Shown here: in pieces, positions 14,839 through 22,897 of the stretch
How the letters are laid out: each line of letters begins with the position of its first letter
Numbering within the stretch: the stretch's first letter is position 1
Source of the DNA: an uncultured Roseovarius sp.
GTDB lineage: Bacteria; Pseudomonadota; Alphaproteobacteria; Rhodobacterales; Rhodobacteraceae
Direction of reading: 5' to 3'
NCBI RefSeq assembly: GCF_913054395.1
Contig: NZ_CAJXIP010000014.1
Coordinates: 1 to 47,406, forward strand
Length of the DNA stretch: 47,406 bases
Position numbers and translations under genes: made by a program
Notes under the pieces: model-generated
Told to the model about the DNA's origin: nothing
What the model saw: the letters and a program-made list of their open reading frames with translations, nothing else
Database searches by the model: none

Positions 14839-16263
14839 TTAATCCTCCAGCACCCAGGTGTCCTTGGTGCCCCCGCCCTGCGACGAGTTCACCACGAGCG
14901 ATCCCTTTTTCATTGCCACCCGCGTCAAGCCGCCGGGGGTGACCTGAATGCCGTCTTTGGACATCAGCACGAAGGGGCGCAGATCGACATGCCGCGGCGC
15001 CAGCCCGGTTTTGGCAAACACCGGCACGGTCGACAGGCTAAGGGTAGGTTGCGCGATGTAATTGCTGGGGCGCGCGCGCAGCTTGCGCTCGAAGTCCTTC
15101 AGCTCTTTCTTGCTCGCCGCCGGGCCGATCAGCATGCCATACCCCCCCGATCCATGCACCTCTTTGACCACCAGATCCGCCAGGTTCGCGAGGACGTAAT
15201 CGAGGCTTTCCTTTTCGCTGCACCGCCATGTCGGCACGTTCTGCAAAATCGGCCGCTCGCCGGTATAGAATTCGACGATCTCGGGCATATAGCTATAGAT
15301 TGCCTTGTCGTCGGAAATTCCGGTGCCAGGCGCATTGGCGATGGTGATGCCCCCGGCGCGATAGACATCCATGATCCCCGGCACGCCAAGCGCGGACTCC
15401 GGGTTGAAATTCAGCGGATCGAGAAACTCGTCATCGACCCGGCGATACAGCACGTCAATCGGGTGATAGCCGCGTGTGGTGCGCATCGCCACGCGCCCGT
15501 CCACCACCCACAGATCATGCCCCTCGACAAGCTCGACCCCCATCTTGTCGGCCAGAAACGCGTGCTCGTAATAGGCCGAGTTGTAAATCCCCGGCGTCAG
15601 AACCGCGACGGTAGGCGTGTCCTCACAGGGCTCGGGCGCCGAGGCCGCCAGCGACCGGCGCAGGTTGCGCGGATAATCCGACACCGGGCGCACCCGCGTC
15701 TTGCTGAACAACTCTGGAAACATCCGCAGCATCGTCTCGCGGTTTTCCAGCATGTAACTTACGCCCGAGGGCGTGCGCGCATTGTCCTCAAGTACGAAAA
15801 ACTCGTCCGGGCCGGTACGCACAAGGTCGATCCCGGTGATATGCGTGTAAATGCCGCCCGGCGGCGCAACCCCTATCATCTGAGGCAGGAATGCCGCGTT
15901 ATTGGCTATCATTTCGTGCGGCACACGGCCTGCACGCAGAATTTCCTGCCGGTGATAAATATCATGCAGGAAGGCGTTGATCGCGCGCACCCGCTGTTCG
16001 ATGCCACGTTCAAGGCGCTGCCATTCCCGCCCGCCGATGATCCTCGGGATGATATCGAACGGGATCAGCCGCTCTTGCGCCTCGGCCCGGCCATAGACGT
16101 TGAAGGTGATGCCGGTCAGGCGGAACAGGTCTTCGGCCTCGCGCTGTTTGGCGCGAAGCCGGGCGGCATCCTGATCGGTCAGCCAACCGTCGAAGGTCTC
16201 GTAGGCCTCGCGAATCTGGCCGGCGTGACCGTGCATTTCATCGAACATATCCATGTCACGCAT
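14839..16263 (-). CDS. Circularly permuted type 2 ATP-grasp protein of the Anbu cluster
   Basis: A 474-residue ATP-grasp ligase-like protein (DUF404/DUF407 group). Recognisable parts are FNVYGRAEAQERLIPFDIIP near the N-terminus, DEFFVLEDNARTPSGVSYM and NAPGTGISDDKAIYSYMPEI in the middle, and the KEVHGSGGYGMLIGPAASK ATP-binding segment towards the end. The frame runs back to 16290, but ATG 16263 has AGGGGGAAAGC directly upstream. First gene of the four-gene minus-strand operon. Such enzymes are thought to join amino acids or peptides with ATP; the product is not known. The 257 bp to the divergent gene at 16521 hold both promoters. Confidence 0.9.
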   Translation of the reverse strand: MRDMDMFDEMHGHAGQIREAYETFDGWLTDQDAARLRAKQREAEDLFRLTGITFNVYGRAEAQERLIPFDIIPRIIGGREWQRLERGIEQRVRAINAFLHDIYHRQEILRAGRVPHEMIANNAAFLPQMIGVAPPGGIYTHITGIDLVRTGPDEFFVLEDNARTPSGVSYMLENRETMLRMFPELFSKTRVRPVSDYPRNLRRSLAASAPEPCEDTPTVAVLTPGIYNSAYYEHAFLADKMGVELVEGHDLWVVDGRVAMRTTRGYHPIDVLYRRVDDEFLDPLNFNPESALGVPGIMDVYRAGGITIANAPGTGISDDKAIYSYMPEIVEFYTGERPILQNVPTWRCSEKESLDYVLANLADLVVKEVHGSGGYGMLIGPAASKKELKDFERKLRARPSNYIAQPTLSLSTVPVFAKTGLAPRHVDLRPFVLMSKDGIQVTPGGLTRVAMKKGSLVVNSSQGGGTKDTWVLED

Positions 16264-16520
16264 GCTTTCCCCCTGCCCGCGCCCGCGCAATCGGGATTCA
16301 TCTGACGCCGCGCAAACCCACCGGATTTTGTCTGCCCGTGCCGCGATGCTGCATAAAAATTGCGCGGAGCGCCAAATTTAGCGGCACCATTCTGATGCGG
16401 GTCATATCCGCTTTAGATAGCTGAACTTACAAAAACCATTAGCATTTATTCCTTTTCGTTAGCTGCACTGATAAATATAACCAATGTCACACCCAGCAAC
16501 CGACCCGAAAAGGGGCCCCC

Positions 16521-17255
16521 GTGACCGTCGCTCAGGAAATGCTTGATGTCACCGTCCACCGCGGCACCAGCCGTGGCGCGCAATACGACAGCTTTCAGGT
16601 TCCCGCCCATGAAAGCCAGACAGTGCTTGATGTGGTGTCGTGGATTCAGCAGTTCGCCGATCCGACGCTCAGCTATCGCTTTGCCTGTCGGGTGGGCATG
16701 TGCGGGTCTTGCGCGATGATGGTCAACGGCACCCCGCGCTGGACCTGCCGCACCCATGTCAACAAGGTTGCCGCCGACGGCAAGCTGATGATCGAGCCGC
16801 TGCGCAACCTGCCGGTGATCAAGGATCTCGCCGCCGACATGGACCCGTTCTTTGACAAGTGGACAGCCGCCGAAGGACACCACCACCCAAGCCAGACCCG
16901 CCATGATCCGATCGTGCCCATCGACCCGACCGACGCCGCCCGCGCCGAGGCCGATCTTGGCGTCGAATGCATCAATTGCGCGATCTGTTATGCGGCCTGC
17001 GATACGGTGGCTGGCAATCCCGACTATCTTGGGCCCGCCGCCCTGCAACGCGCCTGGACCCTGCTGAACGATAGCCGCGATGACGGGCACGCCGGCATTC
17101 TGGATGCGGTCTCGGGCAGCGGCGGCTGTCACAATTGTCACTCGATGGGAAGCTGCGCGCAATATTGTCCGAACGAGCTTAACCCGATGCGCGCCATTGC
17201 CGGGCTGAAGCGCGAAACCGCCAAGTCGTTTTTCAAAGGAAAGCGCAATGCTTGA
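16521..17255 (+). CDS. Succinate dehydrogenase/fumarate reductase-like iron-sulfur subunit
   Basis: A 244-residue B subunit carrying electrons between flavin and membrane quinone. The [2Fe-2S] domain shows CRVGMCGSC with a later Cys in WTCRTH. The C-terminal domain has CINCAICYAAC, then CHNCHSMGSCAQYCPNELNP, enough cysteines for the [4Fe-4S] and [3Fe-4S] clusters. The start is a GTG at 16521 with AGGGG upstream; an ATG at 16539 is an alternative. It leads an operon in the order B-C-D-A, unlike the usual sdhCDAB, and overlaps the next gene. It is probably not the housekeeping TCA enzyme. Confidence 0.88.
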   Translation: MTVAQEMLDVTVHRGTSRGAQYDSFQVPAHESQTVLDVVSWIQQFADPTLSYRFACRVGMCGSCAMMVNGTPRWTCRTHVNKVAADGKLMIEPLRNLPVIKDLAADMDPFFDKWTAAEGHHHPSQTRHDPIVPIDPTDAARAEADLGVECINCAICYAACDTVAGNPDYLGPAALQRAWTLLNDSRDDGHAGILDAVSGSGGCHNCHSMGSCAQYCPNELNPMRAIAGLKRETAKSFFKGKRNA

Positions 17256-17580
17256 TCTGCGTCTTTACATGTTGCAACGGCTGAGCGCGCTTGTCATGGC
17301 GCCCCTGGTTCTGGGCCACCTCGCGGTGATGATTTATGCCATCCAGGGCGGTCTGAGCACCGCCGAAATCCTTGGCCGCACCCAGGGCAGCGCGCTTTGG
17401 TTCGCCTTCTACGGTCTCTTCGTCATTGCCGTTTCGATCCACGCCGCCATCGGCGTGCGGGTGATTGTCCATGAATGGCTCGCTCTCAGGGGCGCGGCGC
17501 TCTCGCTCCTGACATGGGGCGCCTGCGCGGGCCTGCTCTTTCTCGGCCTCAGCGCCGTTTTCGCGGTGACTGTCCAATGA
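17248..17580 (+). CDS. SDH/FRD-like membrane anchor subunit, first
   Basis: A 110-residue protein with three hydrophobic helices (about 12-32, 50-75 and 85-108). LYMLQRLSALVMAPLVLGHL resembles anchor subunits of succinate dehydrogenase/fumarate reductase, and H23 in LGHLAV is a possible heme ligand. It overlaps the Fe-S subunit by 8 bp and the next anchor by 4 bp (ATGA), so the subunits are translationally coupled. Quinone type cannot be read from the sequence. Confidence 0.8.
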   Translation: MLDLRLYMLQRLSALVMAPLVLGHLAVMIYAIQGGLSTAEILGRTQGSALWFAFYGLFVIAVSIHAAIGVRVIVHEWLALRGAALSLLTWGACAGLLFLGLSAVFAVTVQ

Positions 17581-17918
17581 AGGCCCCTGCCCGCTCACAC
17601 CCGCTTTGGTTCGCCTTTGTGCTGCACCGGCTTTCCGGCCTTGGCCTTGCCCTGTTTCTACCGGCGCATTTCTGGCTCTTGTCACAGGCGCTGACCAACC
17701 CCGCGCGGCTTGACGGGTTTCTGCAATTCGCCGAAATCCCGCTGGTCAAACTGGCCGAGTTCGGCCTCGTCTTCCTGCTCGCGGTGCATATGTTTGGCGG
17801 CCTGCGCCTTATGGCGCTTGAATTCCTGCCCTGGTCGGACCGCCAGAAATCCCTTGCCGCAGGCGCGGTCGGCGTGGCGTTCCTGATCTCCGGCACCTTC
17901 TTTCTGAAAGCTATATAG
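17577..17918 (+). CDS. SDH/FRD-like membrane anchor subunit, second
   Basis: A 113-residue anchor with three hydrophobic helices. HRLSGLGLALFLPAHFWLL is the SdhC-like first helix, with the HRLSG quinone-site motif and a His that could ligate heme; HMFGGLRLM in the second helix offers the other His. The start is the ATG overlapping the previous stop at 17577. The flavoprotein gene follows after 3 bp. Confidence 0.82.
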   Translation: MKAPARSHPLWFAFVLHRLSGLGLALFLPAHFWLLSQALTNPARLDGFLQFAEIPLVKLAEFGLVFLLAVHMFGGLRLMALEFLPWSDRQKSLAAGAVGVAFLISGTFFLKAI

Positions 17919-17921
17919 GCC

Positions 17922-19685
17922 ATGGCACATCCCACAGAGATTGACCGCCACGATACCGATATCCTGATCATCGGTACCGGCGGCGCAGGGCTTTTCGCCG
18001 CCCTTCACGCCCAGCAATCCGCCCCCCCCGGCACCCGCATCACCATCGCCGTCAAAGGGCTGATCGGCAAATGCGGCTGCACCCGGATGGTGCAGGGCGG
18101 CTATAACGTGGCGCTTGGCGGCGGTGATACGGTCGAGCGGCATTTCATGGATACGATCCGGGGCGGCAAATGGCTTCCCAATCAGGATATGGCCTGGAAG
18201 CTCTGCGAACAGGCGGTCGTGCGCATCCACGAGCTTGAAAACGAGGTCGGCTGTTTCTTTGACCGCAACCCGGACGGAAGCCTGCACCAAAAGGCCTTTG
18301 CCGGGCAGACCGCGGATCGCACCGTACACAAGGGCGACCTTACCGGCATCGAGATCATCAGCCGCCTGATGGAACAGGTGCTCTCGCGCCCGGTCGAAAA
18401 GCTTCAGGAACACCGCGCCATCGGCCTTATCCCGACAGCAGACAAAAGCGCGCTTGCCGGGGTGCTGTTCATCGACATGCGGACCGGGCGCTTTCGCCTT
18501 GTGCGCGCCAAGACGGTGATGATGGCGACGGGCGGCGGCCCGACCATGTACAAATACAACACCCCCTCGGGCGACAAGACGATGGATGGCCTTGCCATGG
18601 CCCTGCGCGCCGGGCTTGAGCTGCGTGACATGGAAATGGTTCAATTCCACCCCACCGGTCTTTTGGCGGGCGATCATACCCGCATGACCGGCACCGTGCT
18701 CGAAGAAGGGCTGCGCGGCGCAGGCGGGCAGCTTTTGAACGGGGCGCAGAACCGCTTCATGTTCGATTATGACCCCAAGGGCGAACGCGCCACGCGCGAT
18801 GTGGTCAGCCGCGGCATCTATTCAGAGATGCGCAAGAACAACACCTCTGAGAACGGCGGCGTGTTCATCTCGATGGCCCATCTCGGCCCCGACAACGTGC
18901 GCGCCAAGTTTCCCGGCATGGTCAAACGCTGCGCCGACAGCGGCTTTGATCTCGCCGCCGGTCTGGTCGAGGTGGTGCCGACCGCGCATTACTTCATGGG
19001 TGGTGTGGTGGTCGATGCCGACACCCGCACAGCCCTTGAGGGGCTTTACGTGGCTGGCGAAGACGCGGGCGGCGCGCATGGCTCGAACCGGCTTGGCGGC
19101 AATGGCGTGGCCAATTCCACCGTTTACGGCGGCGTCGCGGGTGACACGATGGGGGCAGATATTCGCAAGATGGGCGCCCTGCGCGATCCCTGCCCCGCCA
19201 CCCTTCAGGCCGAGATCGACCGCGCCATGCATCCCCTCACCCGCAAGCCCGACCTTGTCCAACCTCTGCGTCACACCCTGCAAGAGGCGATGTGGGAAGA
19301 TGTCGGTGTCTTGCGCACCGAAACCGGCCTGACGCGCGCACAGACCCGTATCGCCGATATTTCGGATGCCCTGATGGATGTCGGTGTCGCGGCCGACAAC
19401 CTTGCCTTCAACCTCACCTGGCATGACTGGCTGAATTTGCGCTCGCTTTGTGATATATCTCAGGCGATCGCCCTGGCCGGCCTCGCGCGTGAAAATTCCC
19501 GCGGCGCCCATTACCGCGAGGATTTCCCCGATGAAGGCGACCTTGATGCGTCCTATTTCACCGTCGTGACACAGACGGGCGAAGGCCTTGACGTGCGCCG
19601 CGACCCCGTCGATTTCAGCATCGTTCGCCCTGACGAGACCATCCTGCCCGACGGCGAACCCGAAACACTGGTAGCTGCCCAATGA
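17922..19685 (+). CDS. SDH/FRD-like flavoprotein subunit without the covalent-FAD His
   Basis: A 587-residue flavoprotein of the succinate dehydrogenase/fumarate reductase family. The Rossmann motif GTGGAGLFAALHA (18-30) binds FAD. Catalytic features are kept: QFHPTGL, EEGLRGAGG, RDVVSRGIY (active-site Arg region), TAHYFMGG (His) and GSNRLGGNG (Arg). The segment that normally reads (R)SH-T/S-x-x-AQGG, with the His that bonds FAD covalently, reads GCTRMVQGG, placing C53 at the His position. Enzymes without that bond generally reduce fumarate-type substrates better than they oxidise succinate, so the physiological direction or substrate may differ. It overlaps the hydratase alpha gene by ATGA. 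Confidence 0.88.
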   Translation: MAHPTEIDRHDTDILIIGTGGAGLFAALHAQQSAPPGTRITIAVKGLIGKCGCTRMVQGGYNVALGGGDTVERHFMDTIRGGKWLPNQDMAWKLCEQAVVRIHELENEVGCFFDRNPDGSLHQKAFAGQTADRTVHKGDLTGIEIISRLMEQVLSRPVEKLQEHRAIGLIPTADKSALAGVLFIDMRTGRFRLVRAKTVMMATGGGPTMYKYNTPSGDKTMDGLAMALRAGLELRDMEMVQFHPTGLLAGDHTRMTGTVLEEGLRGAGGQLLNGAQNRFMFDYDPKGERATRDVVSRGIYSEMRKNNTSENGGVFISMAHLGPDNVRAKFPGMVKRCADSGFDLAAGLVEVVPTAHYFMGGVVVDADTRTALEGLYVAGEDAGGAHGSNRLGGNGVANSTVYGGVAGDTMGADIRKMGALRDPCPATLQAEIDRAMHPLTRKPDLVQPLRHTLQEAMWEDVGVLRTETGLTRAQTRIADISDALMDVGVAADNLAFNLTWHDWLNLRSLCDISQAIALAGLARENSRGAHYREDFPDEGDLDASYFTVVTQTGEGLDVRRDPVDFSIVRPDETILPDGEPETLVAAQ

Positions 19686-20638
19686 TATCCATCGACCTCA
19701 TCCAGAAAACCGCCGAAACCCTGATGGACAAGGCCGCGATCGAGATCCCCGACGATTATCTCTCGGGCCTCAAATCCGCCGCTGCCACCGAAGATGGCGA
19801 TCTGTCGTCCTTCGTGTTGCAGGCGATGCTTGAAAACTATCAGGCCGCCAAGGAAGACCGCCGCGCCATGTGCGGCGATACCGGCACCCCGCGCTGGTAC
19901 GTCAAGATGGGGAACGAGACACAGATCGAAGGCGGCCCCGTCGCACTTGAAGGTGCCCTGCGCCGCGCCACCGCCAATGCCACCAACGGCGTGCCGCTGC
20001 GCCCCAACCGGGTGCATCCGCTCTGGCGCACCGATCACAACAACAACGTCGGCATCGGCGCCCCCGAGATTGAATACGGCTATGAGCCGGGCGGCGAATG
20101 GATCGACCTGATCACCGTCCACAAGGGCGGCCTCTTTGGCACCGATTACCGCATGCTGTTCCCGAGCGACGGCATTCAGGGCATCAAGCGCTTCTATCTC
20201 GACAGCCTTGTTGCCTTTGGCAAACGCGGCCTTGCCTGTCAGCCGGCGATCATCGGCATTGGCCTTGGCGGATGCAAGGATACCTGCATGGTGCTCGGCA
20301 AACGTGCCGCCTGTCTTCGGGTGGTCGGCGATCGCAACCCCGACCCCAAAATTGCCGCGCTCGAGGATGAATTCAAAGAGCTTGGCAATTCCATCGGTAT
20401 GGGTGCCATGGGCTTTGTCGGCAAGAACATGGTGATCGACTGCAATATCGAGGTTGGCTATTGCCACACCGGCGGCATGCAGATGTCGGTGCATGCCTTC
20501 TGCCTGTCGTCGCGTCGCGCCGTGGCGCGGGTGCATTCGGATGGCCGGGTCGAATACCGCACCGACCCCGAGTGGTTCACCGACTATCAGCGTCGCGACA
20601 CGGTTGACTGGGCGCCGGAAATGGCCGCCGCGCAATGA
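19682..20638 (+). CDS. Class I Fe-S fumarase/tartrate-dehydratase-type hydratase, alpha subunit
   Basis: A 318-residue alpha subunit of the two-subunit class I fumarase/tartrate dehydratase/mesaconase family, which binds a [4Fe-4S] cluster and adds or removes water on dicarboxylates. Visible motifs are MCGDTGTPRW (C64), NRVHPLWRTDHNNN, GIGLGGCKDTC (C198/C202) and GYCHTGGMQM (C261). Length is close to that of TtdA-like subunits. It overlaps the flavoprotein upstream and the CoA-transferase downstream, each by ATGA. The matching beta subunit is encoded after the CoA-transferase. Fumarate, mesaconate and tartrate are all possible substrates. Confidence 0.85.
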   Translation: MISIDLIQKTAETLMDKAAIEIPDDYLSGLKSAAATEDGDLSSFVLQAMLENYQAAKEDRRAMCGDTGTPRWYVKMGNETQIEGGPVALEGALRRATANATNGVPLRPNRVHPLWRTDHNNNVGIGAPEIEYGYEPGGEWIDLITVHKGGLFGTDYRMLFPSDGIQGIKRFYLDSLVAFGKRGLACQPAIIGIGLGGCKDTCMVLGKRAACLRVVGDRNPDPKIAALEDEFKELGNSIGMGAMGFVGKNMVIDCNIEVGYCHTGGMQMSVHAFCLSSRRAVARVHSDGRVEYRTDPEWFTDYQRRDTVDWAPEMAAAQ

Positions 20639-21792
20639 CCGTGACCGGCCCTCTTTCCGGCATCCGGGTGCTTGACCTCACCCATGTGCTGGCCGGGCCC
20701 TATGCCACCGGGCAGCTGGCGCTGATGGGCGCCGAGGTGATCCGTATCGAGCGCCCCGGGAACGATGATTTCGTCCGCACCCACGGCGGCACGGAAGCCA
20801 TGCGCGCAAAGGGGCTTGGTGCGTCGTTTCTCAGCCAGAACAGCGGCAAGAAATCCGTGGTCCTCGATCTCAAGTCGGACACAGGCCGCGCCGCATTCCT
20901 CGATCTGGCTGCCACGGCGGATATCGTCACCGAGAACTTTCGCCCCGGCGTGACCGAACGGCTTGGCGTCGATTACGATACCCTCCGGACCCGGCGCGAG
21001 AATATCATCTACGCAAGCCTGACCGGCTTTGGCCCCGATGGCCCTTTGGCGGGCCGTCCGGCCTATGATCACATCCTGCAAGGCATGTGCGGGCTGATGG
21101 CGATGACCGGAACCGATGAGAGCGGCCCGATGCGCGTCGGCATGCCGATCGCCGATTACGTGGCGGGCCAGGTGCTTGTTTCGGCACTTCTGGCCGCCTT
21201 GCTTGAACGGGCGCGCCACCCTCACACACCGCAACGGCTTCATGTGTCGATGCTAGAGGCGATGACGACGCTGATGGGCACATATGCGCTGAACCATGAA
21301 ACCACCGGGCAATTGCGCGGCCTCGATGGCAACCGCGCCTTTTCGGACTCGCCCTTTTCCGGGCGCTTCGACACCCTCGACGGCCAATTGGTTATCACCG
21401 CCAATACCCCCGCTCAGGCGACGCGCCTCTGCACCGCGCTTGCGCGTCCTGATTTGCTTGACGCCCCCGCGACCGAGGCAGAAACCACCTTGAAATTGCT
21501 CTTCCTTGAAAAGACCGCCGCCGATTGGGAGGATGTGCTGGCAGAGGCGAATGTGCCCGCCGCCAGGATCCTGACCCTCTCGGAGGCCATGGCCCACCCG
21601 CAACTGGCCGATAGCCCGGCCTGGCGCCCGATGACACAACCCGAGATCGGCAAGACCCTGCGCGCACCCGCCCTGCCGTTCCGGGCGGCCTGGGCGCCGC
21701 GCCAGCTTGCGCCGGCACCGACCTGCGGGCGCGATACGGCGGCCATTCTCGACCGGCTCACATCCCAGGAGGCCCCCAATGAAACCGCGTGA
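20635..21792 (+). CDS. Family III CoA-transferase (CaiB/BaiF type)
   Basis: A 385-residue class III CoA-transferase. The N-terminus SGIRVLDLTHVLAGPYATGQ and GAEVIRIERPG are the CoA-binding start of the family. The catalytic Asp is D145 in RPAYDHILQGMCGLM. The FSDSPFSGRFDTLDGQLVIT stretch and the C-terminal linker complete the fold. It moves CoA between carboxylates. Its position between the alpha and beta genes of an Fe-S hydratase, overlapping both (ATGA with alpha, 14 bp with beta), indicates that it acts on a substrate or product of that hydratase. Succinyl-CoA as donor would fit the neighbouring SDH-like enzyme, but this is inference. Confidence 0.87.
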   Translation: MTVTGPLSGIRVLDLTHVLAGPYATGQLALMGAEVIRIERPGNDDFVRTHGGTEAMRAKGLGASFLSQNSGKKSVVLDLKSDTGRAAFLDLAATADIVTENFRPGVTERLGVDYDTLRTRRENIIYASLTGFGPDGPLAGRPAYDHILQGMCGLMAMTGTDESGPMRVGMPIADYVAGQVLVSALLAALLERARHPHTPQRLHVSMLEAMTTLMGTYALNHETTGQLRGLDGNRAFSDSPFSGRFDTLDGQLVITANTPAQATRLCTALARPDLLDAPATEAETTLKLLFLEKTAADWEDVLAEANVPAARILTLSEAMAHPQLADSPAWRPMTQPEIGKTLRAPALPFRAAWAPRQLAPAPTCGRDTAAILDRLTSQEAPNETA

Positions 21793-22447
21793 AATCCGCC
21801 TGAGCACGACCCCCACCCCCGAGGCCATCGCAGAGCTGCGCCTTGGCGATATCGTCTATCTCGACGGGCTGCTTTATACGGCGCGCGAAGGCGTCTACAT
21901 GCGCGCGCTGGAAGAACAGGCGAATATCCCGATGGAGCTGCCAAGCCAGAGCGCGGCCAATTTCCATTGCTCGCCCGCCGCCGCGATCCGACCGGACGGT
22001 AGCTTTGACATGGGTGCCGTGACCGCGACCGCCTCGTTCCGCTTTGCCAAATGGCTGCCGGAATGGATCGCCAAGACCGGTGCGAAACTGATCATCGGCA
22101 AGGGTGGCATGTCGTCCAAGGACTACAAGGATTACTTCGTGCCCAACGGCGCGGTCTACCTCTCAACCGTCGGCTATGGCACCGGGGCGCTTTTGGGCCG
22201 GGGCATCGAAAAGGTCGAGGCCGTGCATTGGCAGGACGAACTTGGCCTCGCCCAAGCGATGTGGGTGATCCGCTGCAACCGCATGGGCCCCTTCATCGTC
22301 GCCTCTGACTTGGAGGGCAACTGTCTGTTCGAGCGCGAGAACGCCAGGATCGTGGAAAACCTCGACCGGGTCTATGAAGGCACCCGCCCGGCCGTGCTCA
22401 AACGCTATGGCGAAACCGACGATCGCTCGGACGAGGTCATCGGCTGA
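21779..22447 (+). CDS. Class I Fe-S hydratase, beta subunit
   Basis: A 222-residue beta (C-terminal) domain of class I fumarase/tartrate dehydratase. Start ATG 21779 has CAGGAGG just upstream, inside the end of the CoA-transferase gene. Typical segments are LRLGDIVYLDGLLYTAREGV, the KLIIGKGGMS segment, and VPNGAVYLSTVGYGTGALLG. It should pair with the alpha subunit encoded from 19682. The last gene of the seven-gene operon; no strong terminator follows, only a stem-loop 150 bp further on. Confidence 0.87.
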   Translation: MKPREIRLSTTPTPEAIAELRLGDIVYLDGLLYTAREGVYMRALEEQANIPMELPSQSAANFHCSPAAAIRPDGSFDMGAVTATASFRFAKWLPEWIAKTGAKLIIGKGGMSSKDYKDYFVPNGAVYLSTVGYGTGALLGRGIEKVEAVHWQDELGLAQAMWVIRCNRMGPFIVASDLEGNCLFERENARIVENLDRVYEGTRPAVLKRYGETDDRSDEVIG

Positions 22448-22897
22448 TACCGGACCGGGCACAATCCGTCGCCACATCCCTCAGGTAATACTCCTTGTCA
22501 CACGGCGGCCCTTAATGGCCCGGCGCAAGCAAGACGGTGCGGCGTCACCGTCGACCACATCACGCTGAAACTCCTGGTGTTGTAGCTTGCGCCATCGCGT
22601 GAGCGCGCTGCTCACGCAGGTACCGGCAAGTCAAACCCGACTAAACGACTCGGGCATTGCATATTCTGACTATTTCAGTCATCTACTCGAAAAGTGTCGC
22701 CGAATCGGGAGGACAGTCCTTGGCACGCGTGGATCAGATAACGCCGCCGCCGTGCCGCTGCGAACTCCTCCTGAGGGCGGTCGAGGGCGCGTCGTGGCCG
22801 ATAATCTCCATGGAGCACATGCTTGATCGCCTGACCGACCTTTTAGGCCAAAGCTCTGAATGGGCAGCAAACATTTAACGAACGAAGGGACTTCCAG
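22448..22897. other. 450-bp intergenic region before the imelysin cluster
   Basis: No convincing gene. A perfect 8-bp stem with a 5-base loop (GCGTGAGC, GCGCT, GCTCACGC) lies at 22597-22617 and may end the preceding operon, although no U-run follows. A TGA-N9-TCA element lies at 22667-22681. The short frames in 22690-22870 show no family I recognise. The imelysin gene has a ribosome site (GAAGGGA) near 22885. Confidence 0.6.
22667..22681. promoter_or_regulatory. Candidate iron-responsive (RirA-type) operator
   Basis: TGACTATTTCAGTCA is a perfect palindrome (arms TGACT and AGTCA) that fits the TGA-N9-TCA pattern known for RirA iron boxes in alphaproteobacteria. It lies 217 bp before the imelysin gene, the first gene of a cluster usually tied to iron. 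The distance is long, so the promoter would need a leader of about 200 bases. A chance match is possible. Confidence 0.45.

Noticed and set aside
14044..16305. Long open frame (753 codons) on the plus strand
   Set aside because: Lies opposite the ATP-grasp and alpha-E genes. Its translation is His/Arg-rich low-quality sequence without family motifs, a GC-rich antisense artefact.
16446..17162. Minus-strand open frame of 238 codons opposite the Fe-S subunit gene
   Set aside because: The plus strand carries the complete set of Fe-S cysteine motifs; the antisense translation has none.
22657..22878. Small plus-strand frame (73 codons) before the imelysin gene
   Set aside because: No ribosome site, no recognisable composition and it overlaps the candidate iron box; left as non-coding.
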